From Clostridia bacterium (GTDB lineage: Bacteria; Bacillota; Clostridia; TANB77; CAG-508), in assembly GCA_017625035.1 (NCBI GenBank), contig JAGALX010000050.1:1-64000 (forward strand): a DNA stretch of 64,000 bases. The letters are read 5' to 3'. Both the position numbers and the translations under genes were made by a program. This document shows, one piece after another, positions 41,962 to 50,120 of the stretch. The notes under the pieces are model-generated. The model ran no database searches and was not told where the DNA came from. It saw only the letters and a list, made by a program, of their open reading frames with translations. The stretch's first letter is position 1. Every line of letters begins with the position of its first letter.

Positions 41962-44900
41962 ATGGCAAATATTCAAAATAATATATTGAAATTAGAGCCT
42001 CATCAAGTAGAGGCATATGATAATGTTGAAAAATTTTTTAGTGAAAGCAAAAAAGCTGCAGTAATATTTCCAACTGGCTGTGGAAAATCGTTTGTAACTT
42101 TAGAATATATATTAAATCATCCTGATGAGAGAATTTTAGTTTTATCACCAAGAAATGCTATAAAAGACCAAATGTATGAATATATAATTAGGTATATTGG
42201 AGGGGATTTAAGACCGACTGAGGAAATAATAAAAGAATATGGCAATAAAGGCAGTGTAAGTTTAAGATCAGCTGCTAAAAAATATATTCCAAACATTGAG
42301 TGCATGTTATATCAAACTATATCTGGATATGGAGAAAGGGAAAGTATAAATAAAGTGCTTGCTCGATTAAAACCAAATATAATCGTTATTGATGAGATGC
42401 ATCATTTAAAAACTAAATCAATGCAAGAAGCTTCAAGGGAAAACATTATATATGATGATATTTGGGTTGAAGAAGATGATGAGAAAATAAGAACTCAAGA
42501 AACAGAACAACAAAACAAATGGGGAGAGAAGTTCGATAAATTCCTTCAAGATAATCCTCAATCTAAATTATTAGGTTTATCAGCAACTCCAATAAGAACA
42601 GATGGGGCGAATGTAGTTGAAAGAATTTTCGATGGAAGTATTGCTAGTGAAATATCTTTGGTAGAAGCTATAGAACAAGGAATTATTTATCCGCCTAAAT
42701 ATATTATACCAGATTTTTTAAGAGAAGATGAATTAGAAACATTATTACAAAAGATAGAACAAGCAGAAAGTACAGATAAAGAAGAACTAAAAAGAAAATA
42801 TGACGAATTAGTAAGAAATTCAACTAATGCTCCAGGAATACCAGAATTAATGCAAAATCATATTGAAGAAAAAGATGGTAAATACATTATCTATTGCAAA
42901 GATATTAATGATATGCAAGAAAAAATGCAAAAAGCCAAAGAGTGGTTTGGAAAAATAGATGAAGAGCCTGAAGTATATGGAATTCATTCAAAAGAAAAAA
43001 CAAGCGCTAAGCAGTTGCAGCAGTTTAAAAAATCAAATTCGGAGCATTTAAAATTAATGTATTGTGTTGGAATGATAGATGAAGGAGTGCATTTAAGCAA
43101 CATATCAGGCGTTATTTTTGCAACAAAAACTGGAAGTAGAATTACATATTTGCAAAGAATAGGAAGAGGAATTGCTTCAGAAAAAGATAAAAAACAAGCG
43201 GTTGTCATAGACTTGTTTAATAACAATGAAATTTTATATGATAGCAAAGTTCAACCAGGATATGAAGTAAATGATTTAGAATTACTACAAGCATTACTTG
43301 AATGGGTTAATAATAATGACGGAGAGTTGCCAAAATTTTCTGAAGAAAAGACTGTAAAAGAAAGAACATTGGCAAAGAGATTAGCTAGAATTAATAATAA
43401 GTACCTAAAATATATTGAGGACGCAAGATTGTTAGATGTTCTAGATGATGATAGGCAAAAACAGATAAAAAAAATAATTGAACTTGGTAGTACAATTGGT
43501 ATGTTTGAGAGTTTTATTGAATTAAGTTTAAGTGAAGAAGATAAGAAAGTAAATAATCTAATAGATAGTTTTTTTGAAAATATCGAAATTAAGGGTGTAA
43601 GAAGAGAACTTAGAGATATACTAACTCAAGATATAGGAGTGCCTGTTTTATTAAAAAATACATTAAAAATACAAAAATGGTGTAAAGAAAATTTTGGAGA
43701 TAGAGAATTATGGAACAGAAAATTGCCAAGTGTAGCTGCAAAAGATATAAAAGAAAAAAGACTAGGAAAAGCATTATGGTGCATAAGACAGAAGATTAAA
43801 CCGTATGAAGGGAAAGAATTAGAATCGATAGAAAATAAAGAAGATAGAAAAATTGTAGAAATAATAAGAAAATTAGATGAAGAGTATGGTTTAGGAACAG
43901 CTTTAAAAAAAGCCTTACAAATAGAAAATTGGTGTAAAGAAACGTTTAAGGATCGAGAAATATGTGATAGGAAATTGCCCAGTGTAACTGCAAATAATGA
44001 AACAGAAAAAAGACTAGGGGGAGCCTTAAGCGAAATAAGGAAGAAGATCAAACCGTATGAAGGAAAAGAACTAGAAGATATAGCAGATCAAGAGGATAGA
44101 GAAATTGTAAAAATAATAAGAAAATTAGATGAAGAGTATGGTTTAGGAGAATCTTTAAAAAATGCCTTACAAATAGAAAATTGGTGTAGAGAAACGTTTC
44201 TGTATCGAGAAATATGGGATAGGAGATTGCCAAGAGGAAATGCAAAAGATGAAACAGAAAAAAGACTAGGAAAAGCATTATGGAGCATAAGGCAGAAGAT
44301 AAAACCGTATGAAGGAAAAGAGCTATATGAGATATCAAATCAAGAGGATAGAGAAATTGTAAAAATAATAAGAAAATTAGATGAAGAGTATGGTTTAGGA
44401 AAATCTTTAAAAAATGCCTTACAAATAGAAAATTGGTGTAGAGAAACGTTTCTGCATCGAGAAATATGGGATAAGAGGTTGCCAAGAGGAAATGCAAAAG
44501 ATGAAACAGAAAAAAGACTAGGAAAAGCATTACATACCATAAAGATAAAGATCAAACCGTATGAAGGAAAAGAACTAGAAGATATAGCAGATAAAGAGGA
44601 TAGAGAAATTGTAAAAATAATAAGAAAATTAGACGAAGAGTATGGTTTAGGAGAATCTTTAAAAAATGCCTTACAAATAGAAAATTGGTGTAAAGTGATG
44701 TTTAAAGATTCAGAAATATGGGATAAGAGATTGCCAAGAGAAAAAGCAAAAGATGAAACAGAAAAAAGACTAGGAAGAGCCTTAAGCGAATTAAGGCAGA
44801 AGATAAAACCGTATGAAGAAAAAGAGCTAGAAGCGATAGCAAATCAAGAGGATAAAGAAATTGTAAAAATAATAAGAAAATTAGATGAAGAGTATGGTTT

Positions 44901-45291
44901 AGGAGAACCTTTAAAAAATGCCTTACAAATAGAAAATTGGTGTAAAGAAATGTTTAAAGATTCAGAAATATGGGATAAGAGGTTGCCAAGAGGAAATGCA
45001 AAAGATGAATCAGAAAAAAGACTAGGAAGAGCATTAGAGTACATAATGCAGAAGATAAAACCGTATGAAGGAAAAGGGCTAGAAGCGATAACAAATCAAG
45101 AGGATAGAGAAATTGTAAGAATAATAAGAAAATTAGATGAAGAGTATAATTATAGAAACAAGAAAACAGAAGAATTACATAAAGCAAAACGAGAACACGC
45201 TAGAGCCAAGGCAAAAAATAAAGAGACAAAACTATTAGAATATAAAGTAGAACAGTTAACCGAAAGAGGTGAAAAACATGAAAAAAAATAA
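41962..45291 (+). CDS. SF2 helicase with six tandem helicase-associated-like repeats
   Basis: A 1109-residue protein. Residues 1-230 form helicase domain 1: a Q-like HQVEAYDNVEKF, Walker A FPTGCGKS (near 37-44), IDEMHH (motif II, DEMH) and LLGLSATP (motif III). Residues 270-470 form domain 2 with GIHSKEKTSAKQLQQF and LQRIGRGI (motif VI). From about residue 558 to 1063 there are six tandem units of exactly 84 residues with WCKE, REIWDRxLP, EKRLGKAL, KIKPYEGKELE and EDREIVKIIRKLDEEYG. They resemble HA (helicase-associated) domains with their LG-x-x-L...R core. A lysine-rich tail follows. ATG 41962 has AAGGA 9 bp upstream; ATG 41953 touches the Shine-Dalgarno. The gene sits between 183-bp direct repeats. 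Confidence 0.85.
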   Translation: MANIQNNILKLEPHQVEAYDNVEKFFSESKKAAVIFPTGCGKSFVTLEYILNHPDERILVLSPRNAIKDQMYEYIIRYIGGDLRPTEEIIKEYGNKGSVSLRSAAKKYIPNIECMLYQTISGYGERESINKVLARLKPNIIVIDEMHHLKTKSMQEASRENIIYDDIWVEEDDEKIRTQETEQQNKWGEKFDKFLQDNPQSKLLGLSATPIRTDGANVVERIFDGSIASEISLVEAIEQGIIYPPKYIIPDFLREDELETLLQKIEQAESTDKEELKRKYDELVRNSTNAPGIPELMQNHIEEKDGKYIIYCKDINDMQEKMQKAKEWFGKIDEEPEVYGIHSKEKTSAKQLQQFKKSNSEHLKLMYCVGMIDEGVHLSNISGVIFATKTGSRITYLQRIGRGIASEKDKKQAVVIDLFNNNEILYDSKVQPGYEVNDLELLQALLEWVNNNDGELPKFSEEKTVKERTLAKRLARINNKYLKYIEDARLLDVLDDDRQKQIKKIIELGSTIGMFESFIELSLSEEDKKVNNLIDSFFENIEIKGVRRELRDILTQDIGVPVLLKNTLKIQKWCKENFGDRELWNRKLPSVAAKDIKEKRLGKALWCIRQKIKPYEGKELESIENKEDRKIVEIIRKLDEEYGLGTALKKALQIENWCKETFKDREICDRKLPSVTANNETEKRLGGALSEIRKKIKPYEGKELEDIADQEDREIVKIIRKLDEEYGLGESLKNALQIENWCRETFLYREIWDRRLPRGNAKDETEKRLGKALWSIRQKIKPYEGKELYEISNQEDREIVKIIRKLDEEYGLGKSLKNALQIENWCRETFLHREIWDKRLPRGNAKDETEKRLGKALHTIKIKIKPYEGKELEDIADKEDREIVKIIRKLDEEYGLGESLKNALQIENWCKVMFKDSEIWDKRLPREKAKDETEKRLGRALSELRQKIKPYEEKELEAIANQEDKEIVKIIRKLDEEYGLGEPLKNALQIENWCKEMFKDSEIWDKRLPRGNAKDESEKRLGRALEYIMQKIKPYEGKGLEAITNQEDREIVRIIRKLDEEYNYRNKKTEELHKAKREHARAKAKNKETKLLEYKVEQLTERGEKHEKK
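43636..45150 (+). repeat. Six in-frame 252-bp tandem repeats
   Basis: The ATAGAAAATTGGTGT-type anchor occurs at 43669 (diverged), 43921, 44173, 44425, 44677 and 44929, each exactly 252 bp apart. Units 2-6 are near identical over long stretches, while unit 1 is the most diverged. The regular spacing and high identity point to recent unequal exchange or gene conversion. It is coding throughout. Confidence 0.95.
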
Positions 45292-45643
45292 ATTAATAGT
45301 ATATAAAGAAAGTACGATTAATAAAATATCAAAATTCTTAAAAAATATGTTTCATATAGCAAATAAGGAAGAGAATCAAGTTATTTTGGATAATGCTAAT
45401 AAAAATCTAAAAAAAGAAAATTTTATTGATAAAATAGTAATAAAAGAAAATAAAGTAGAAAAAGTTTTAAAAGAATTGAAAATTAAATATGAAAATGGAG
45501 ATATTAATGAAGATGAAATGTCACTTAAAGATATGGATAGACTTATAAAAATGTACAAAGATGAAACAGAAAAATTGAATAAAGATACAGAAAAAAGAAA
45601 AATCCGTATTTCTAAAATGTTAAATAAATTGAATGTTCCATAA
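45278..45643 (+). CDS. Small charged coiled-coil protein downstream of the helicase
   Basis: A 121-residue, highly charged, alpha-helical protein with no recognised domain. Residues 45-115 are a predicted coiled coil (EKVLKELKIKYENGDINEDE, then LIKMYKDETEKLNKDTEKRK). The start lies inside the last codons of the helicase (stop 45289-45291), preceded by GAAAGAGG, so the two are translationally coupled. A GTG at 45269 is an alternative start. The similar length of charged tail at the end of the helicase suggests the two proteins may interact. Confidence 0.6.
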   Translation: MKKNKLIVYKESTINKISKFLKNMFHIANKEENQVILDNANKNLKKENFIDKIVIKENKVEKVLKELKIKYENGDINEDEMSLKDMDRLIKMYKDETEKLNKDTEKRKIRISKMLNKLNVP

Positions 45644-45776
45644 TTATTGATATTTAATCCTAGAAAGATTTATGTTTTTATTATATAATATGTAGTAATT
45701 TTTATAAATTATACTGGTATAATAGTGGAACATTTAAAAAGTAATAAAAAATTTGAATTTTGTGGAGGTAGAAATT

Positions 45777-45958
45777 ATTAAAAAATAAAATTAAAGTGTA
45801 AATTTAATGAGTACATAAAAAATAGCTTGTGAGCTAAGACTAAAGTTGTTAAAGAAATATATTTAACAATATAAGTTTTAGTTTGGAAGCTATTTTTTGG
45901 TGATGTTAAAAAATGCGGATATGTGAGAATAGTATGTTGTAAAAATCAAGGATATGTG
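45777..45958 (+). repeat. 183-bp direct repeat, right copy
   Basis: It duplicates 41555-41737, including the tdk 3' codons (here not part of any gene) and the complex terminator. It starts right after GTGGAGGTAGAAATT and ends 35 bp before the intact ATPase gene. Confidence 0.9.
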
Positions 45959-45992
45959 ATACACTATACATAAATAGTTAGGAGGAACTGCT

Positions 45993-47345
45993 ATGAAAAG
46001 AAAAATCTATGATGAATTATTAAAATGGAAAAAAGACAGTAACGGAGAAGTTGCTTTATTAATAGATGGAGCAAGGCGTATAGGAAAAAGTTATATAGTA
46101 GAGCAATTTGCAAAGGAAAACTATAAATCATATATATTAATAGACTTTAATAAAATTGGAGATGATATAAAAAAATTATTTGACAATTATTTAAATGATC
46201 TAGATACACTTTTTATGTATCTATCTAGCTTTTATAAAGTCGATTTACATGAAAGAGAAAGCTTAATTATTTTTGATGAAGTACAATTATGTCCTAGAGC
46301 AAGAAGTGCTATAAAATATTTAGTAGCAGATGGAAGATATGACTATATAGAAACTGGTTCATTAATATCAATTAAAAAGAACGTAGAAAACATTTTAATC
46401 CCTTCCGAAGAGCGCCATTTATATATGTATCCAATGGATTTTGAAGAATTTCTATGGGCAATGGGAAATAATAATTTAATGAATATAATAAAAAAATGTT
46501 TCGAAGAAAAAAAGCCATTAGGCCAATTAATGCATCGCCAAGCAATGGATTACTTTAAACAATATATGATTATTGGTGGAATGCCACAAGCAGTAGAAAA
46601 ATACATTAACACTAAAGATTTTAAAGAAGTGGATATTATTAAAAGAGATATACTTAATTTATATAAAGAAGATATTGCAAAATATGCTGGAGAAGATACA
46701 AACAGAGTACAAAGCATATTTGAAGAAATTCCATCACAATTGCAAAAACACGAAAAAAGATTTAAGTTTACTTCTTTAAATAAAAATGCAAGATATAGAG
46801 AATATAGTGGAGCATTTTTCTGGCTACAAGAATCAATGATAGTAAATATTGCCTATAATACAACAGAACCTAATATTGGATTAAGATTAAATAGAGAATC
46901 TAGTGCTTTAAAGTGTTATATGGGAGATACAGGTTTACTTCTTTCACTTGCATTTGATGAAAAAGGTTTGATGGATGAAGATATTTATAAAAAAATATTA
47001 TTTAATAAACTATCATTTAATGAAGGAATGATAATGGAAAACATTGTAGCGCAAATGCTTGTTTCTTCAGGAAGAAAATTGTATTTCTATTTTAAATATG
47101 ATAAAGAAAATAGTGCTAATAATATGGAAATCGATTTTTTAATAGCAAAAAATAAAATAACATCAAAACATAATGTCTCACCAATAGAAGTAAAATCAGG
47201 TAAAAATTACACATATTCATCATTAAATAAGTTTAAAGCAAAATATGCAGATTATTTATATACAAATTATATTTTGCATATTAATGATTTAAAAGAGGAA
47301 AATGGAATAGTGTTTTTACCAATATATATGGCTGGTTTGCTATAA
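45993..47345 (+). CDS. AAA ATPase with DUF4143 C-terminal domain
   Basis: A 450-residue ATPase of the large bacterial/archaeal AAA_14-DUF4143 family. Walker A is GARRIGKS (residues 26-33), Walker B LIIFDEVQLCPRA (near 88-100), sensor-like ETGSLI (near 121). The C-terminal half (residues 200-440) is the DUF4143 nuclease-like domain with EIDFLIAKN and PIEVKSGKNY (the D...ExK pattern of restriction-like folds). Function is unproven in this family; members are abundant, strain-variable genes. AGGAGG lies 10 bp before the ATG. A remnant of a related gene lies beyond the helicase island. Confidence 0.85.
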   Translation: MKRKIYDELLKWKKDSNGEVALLIDGARRIGKSYIVEQFAKENYKSYILIDFNKIGDDIKKLFDNYLNDLDTLFMYLSSFYKVDLHERESLIIFDEVQLCPRARSAIKYLVADGRYDYIETGSLISIKKNVENILIPSEERHLYMYPMDFEEFLWAMGNNNLMNIIKKCFEEKKPLGQLMHRQAMDYFKQYMIIGGMPQAVEKYINTKDFKEVDIIKRDILNLYKEDIAKYAGEDTNRVQSIFEEIPSQLQKHEKRFKFTSLNKNARYREYSGAFFWLQESMIVNIAYNTTEPNIGLRLNRESSALKCYMGDTGLLLSLAFDEKGLMDEDIYKKILFNKLSFNEGMIMENIVAQMLVSSGRKLYFYFKYDKENSANNMEIDFLIAKNKITSKHNVSPIEVKSGKNYTYSSLNKFKAKYADYLYTNYILHINDLKEENGIVFLPIYMAGLL

Positions 47346-47468
47346 AGAGTACATCGGATATCCAAAATTTCTTCAAAAAACATTCATCTAAAATTCAAAA
47401 AATAGCATAAAAAATTTCCTTTTTGACATAATAAAACTATACATTACAAATAAAGGAGGGAATATAAA

Positions 47469-48023
47469 TTGAAAGCAACTGGAGTTGTTAGAAGAATTGA
47501 TGATTTAGGTAGAATTGTAATACCAAAAGAAATAAGAAAAACACTTAGAATAAAAGAAGGAGATCCACTAGAAATATTTACAGATAGAGAAGGTGGAATT
47601 ATATTAAAAAAATATTCTCCAATAGGAGAGCTTTCAGAATTTGCTACAGAATATGCAGAAACTTTAGCCAAAACAACAGGTCATATAGCATGTATAACAG
47701 ACAAAGATACTGTAATTGCAATTTCTGGAGGATCTAAAAAAGATTATTTAGAAAAAAGTGTAAGTAAACAATTAGAACAAATAATGGATGATAAAGAAAA
47801 CTATGCAAGCAAAGATAATAATAATACAGCTATACCAATAACAGATAACGAAAATACAGATAAATCAAAAAATGCACAAGTTGTATATCCAATTATAGTA
47901 GATGGAGAATCAATAGGTAGTGTAATATTACTTTCAAAAGAGCCAAATGGACAAATGACAGAAGTTGAACAAAAAGTAGTTCAATCAGCAGCTAGTTTTT
48001 TAAGTACACAAATGGAAATTTAA
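47469..48023 (+). CDS. spoVT: Stage V sporulation protein T
   Basis: A 184-residue regulator. Residues 1-50 form the AbrB-type swapped-hairpin DNA-binding domain (MKATGVVRRIDDLGRIVIPK, EGDPLEIFTDREGGIILKKY), residues 55-184 a GAF domain (IACITDKDTVIAISGGSKK, SIGSVILLS). The length and both domains match SpoVT, which tunes SigG-dependent genes in the forespore. The start is TTG at 47469 with GGAGGG 9 bp upstream. It supports a spore-forming host and fits with the gerABC operon 6.4 kb away. Confidence 0.9.
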   Translation: MKATGVVRRIDDLGRIVIPKEIRKTLRIKEGDPLEIFTDREGGIILKKYSPIGELSEFATEYAETLAKTTGHIACITDKDTVIAISGGSKKDYLEKSVSKQLEQIMDDKENYASKDNNNTAIPITDNENTDKSKNAQVVYPIIVDGESIGSVILLSKEPNGQMTEVEQKVVQSAASFLSTQMEI

Positions 48024-48051
48024 ATTTTTTATTTAATAAAACAAAAAAATA

Positions 48052-48094
48052 AATAGGACGGAGTTTCTGTGTAAAAAACAAAAAACTTTGTCCT
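48052..48094 (+). terminator. Terminator after spoVT
   Basis: AATAGGAC (48052-48059) with GAGTTT pairs with AAACTTTGTCCTATT (ending about 48088), followed by a T-rich stretch. Confidence 0.6.
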
Positions 48095-48151
48095 ATTATT
48101 TTCTTGTAATTTATGATGCAATGTTTTATAATTCCACAAGGAGGAAAAAAT

Positions 48152-48313
48152 ATGTATATTAAAATAGGCGATCTAAAATTATTAAAAATAAAAGTAATAC
48201 AAAATGAAAATATAATATATGAAGGCATGGTAGAAGATGCACCAGATGAGCTAAAACAAACAAATTATAAATCAGCAAACTTCGATAGTGGATATGTAAT
48301 TATACAAATTTAA
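48152..48313 (+). CDS. Small hypothetical protein, 53 residues
   Basis: MYIKIGDLKLLKIKVIQNEN to a C-terminal VIIQI. It looks like a small beta-strand-rich protein with an acidic middle (EDAPDE). An excellent AAGGAGG (48138-48144) lies 7 bp upstream, so it is likely translated. No family is recognised. It lies alone between spoVT and alr. Confidence 0.6.
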   Translation: MYIKIGDLKLLKIKVIQNENIIYEGMVEDAPDELKQTNYKSANFDSGYVIIQI

Positions 48314-48434
48314 TAAATTCGGTAAAGTAATCTATTAAATTAATATTGGCTAAAAAACAAAAGATAGTGTAAAGTAGTTTATGAAAAAATAAATTACAAA
48401 AACACTAAACAAAGATAGAGGAGAATTAATAAAA

Positions 48435-49502
48435 ATGGACTTATTAAGAAAAACATATGCAGAAATAAATATAAAAAACGTAAAAGAAAATGTACAAAAA
48501 ATAATCAATAAATACAATGATTATAAATATTATTTTGGAGTAGTAAAAGCTGATTGTTATGGTCATGGATACTTAAAAACTGTACAAGCAATTTTAGACG
48601 GTGGATGTAATTATTTAGCAGTTGCAACATTAGAAGAAGCATTGCAAATAAGATTGGCATATAAAAATATCCCAATATTATGTTTAGGAGTAATTGATCC
48701 AAAACATATTTCATTATGCATAAAAAATAATATTACAATAACAATCAACTCATTAGAATATTTAAAACAAATAGATATGAAAAAATTAAAAAAAATAAAC
48801 GTGCATTTAAAAATAAATACTGGAATGAACAGACTAGGAATATCTAATAATACTAATTTATTAGAATGTTATAAAATTTTAGAAAAAAATAATATACAAA
48901 TAGAAGGAATATATACGCATATATATAATGCATTAAATAAAGAGCATTACGAAAATCAAGTAAAAAACTTCAAAAAAATAACAGAAAATATAGATTTAAA
49001 TAAAATAAAAATAGTTCATATTTCAGCAAGTGAAGCAACAATAAATTATCCAAAATTAGATTTCGCCAATGGTTGTAGATTAGGAATAGCAATGTATGGA
49101 TTTCATACACCAAAAGAACTTGAATTAAAATCTACATTTTCTTTAAAAAGTGAAGTTATACAAGTAAACGAATTAAAAAAGGGAGAAACTGTAGGATATA
49201 ATGCAACATATACTGCAAAACAGGATGAAAAAATTGCAGTTATTGCAATTGGATATGCAGATGGAATAATAAGAAAAAATAAAGGTAGATATGTGTATAT
49301 AAATAATAAAAAGTACGAAATTGTAGGAAATATATGTATGGATATGATGTTTGTAAAAGTAGATGAAAATGTAAAAGTTCATGATATTGTTGAAATTTTA
49401 AAAGATAATGAACATATTGAATATGTTGCAAAACATCTAGAGACAATTCCGTATGAAGTAATTTGTTTGATCGGCAAAAGGGTTAATAGAGTGTACCTTT
49501 AG
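48435..49502 (+). CDS. alr: Alanine racemase
   Basis: A 355-residue fold-type III PLP enzyme that makes D-alanine for peptidoglycan. The PLP lysine is Lys38 in VVKADCYGHG; KINTGMNRLG (near 129-138), HISASEAT and ANGCRLGIAMYG (PLP phosphate contacts) follow; the catalytic Tyr is in ETVGYNATY (near 255-263), and CMDMMFV (near 298) is the C-terminal domain motif. The length is slightly short for Alr but complete. AGAGGAG precedes the ATG. It could instead be a serine or related racemase, though the motifs favour Alr. Confidence 0.9.
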   Translation: MDLLRKTYAEINIKNVKENVQKIINKYNDYKYYFGVVKADCYGHGYLKTVQAILDGGCNYLAVATLEEALQIRLAYKNIPILCLGVIDPKHISLCIKNNITITINSLEYLKQIDMKKLKKINVHLKINTGMNRLGISNNTNLLECYKILEKNNIQIEGIYTHIYNALNKEHYENQVKNFKKITENIDLNKIKIVHISASEATINYPKLDFANGCRLGIAMYGFHTPKELELKSTFSLKSEVIQVNELKKGETVGYNATYTAKQDEKIAVIAIGYADGIIRKNKGRYVYINNKKYEIVGNICMDMMFVKVDENVKVHDIVEILKDNEHIEYVAKHLETIPYEVICLIGKRVNRVYL

Positions 49503-49523
49503 TAAGAAAAATTTTTATTGCAC

Positions 49524-49552
49524 TTGCAATTACTGAAATAATATGGTAAAAT
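49524..49552 (+). promoter_or_regulatory. SigA-type promoter of rpsO
   Basis: TTGCAA (49524-49529), a 17-bp spacer, then TAAAAT (49547-49552) with a TGG extended -10. A leader of about 90 nt follows with a small stem (AAGTA/TACTT) before rpsO; S15 leaders are often autoregulatory, but no known motif can be confirmed here. Confidence 0.55.
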
Positions 49553-49649
49553 AACCAAGTAAAAAGTATTCCTTATACTTAGTTATAGGACAAATTAACA
49601 CCACTTTAACTCAGTTTAAGGAGAAAAAAATAAACGGAGGTGCAAAAAA

Positions 49650-49913
49650 ATGACAAAGGAAAGAAAACAAGAAATAATCAATACTTATAAAAGAGAAGCA
49701 AACGACACTGGTTCACCAGAAGTTCAAATAGCTCTTTTAACAGAAAGAATTAACGAATTAACAGAACATCTAAAAGTTCACAAAAAAGATAATCATTCAA
49801 GAAGAGGACTTTTAAAAATGGTAGGAAGTAGAAGAAACTTACTTAACTACTTAGTAAAAAAAGATGTTCAAAGATACAGAGACATCGTAGAAAAACTAGG
49901 ATTAAGAAAATAA
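49650..49913 (+). CDS. rpsO: 30S ribosomal protein S15
   Basis: An 87-residue S15: [20 protein letters not shown] (residues 13-32), [20 protein letters not shown] (33-52) and [15 protein letters not shown] match the 16S rRNA-binding surface. The length is one or two residues under the common 88-89. It is followed by pnp, the conserved bacterial order, but a strong terminator lies between them. CGGAGGTG is 9 bp before the ATG. Confidence 0.97.
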   Translation: MTKERKQEIINTYKREANDTGSPEVQIALLTERINELTEHLKVHKKDNHSRRGLLKMVGSRRNLLNYLVKKDVQRYRDIVEKLGLRK

Positions 49914-49920
49914 AACTTTT

Positions 49921-49953
49921 GGACGTTTGCACAATATTGTAAACGTCCATTTT
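49921..49953 (+). terminator. Terminator after rpsO
   Basis: GGACGTTT (49921-49928) pairs with AAACGTCC (49941-49948), followed by ATTTT. Confidence 0.75.
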
Positions 49954-49967
49954 AAATTAATTAGAAC

Positions 49968-50084
49968 GCTTAAAAATTAGTAAGTAGCTTGGATAAATTA
50001 CTTTAAATAAAAGTATATAAATCATAAATTTTGGTGAAATTAAAATAATAAAGTAACTTATCGAGGTTACAGCTAATTTTAAGC
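49968..50084 (+). promoter_or_regulatory. Structured leader of pnp
   Basis: GCTTAAAAATTAG (49968-49980) pairs with CTAATTTTAAGC (50073-50084), enclosing the hairpin GTAAC-TTATCGAG-GTTAC (50053-50070). PNPase mRNAs in some bacteria carry a 5' stem that is cut in autoregulation; this could be a similar device, but that is inference. Confidence 0.4.
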
Positions 50085-50120
50085 AAAAAACAATATTAAC
50101 AGTAAAGGAGAAATGTATTT

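Noticed and set aside
43636-45150. Regular repeats resembling an array (CRISPR-like spacing)
   Set aside because: The 252-bp units are in frame, fully coding and lack repeat-spacer structure; no cas gene is present.
41555-45958. Composite transposon or IS flanked by direct repeats
   Set aside because: No transposase, integrase or terminal inverted repeats were found inside; the repeats derive from tdk and its terminator.
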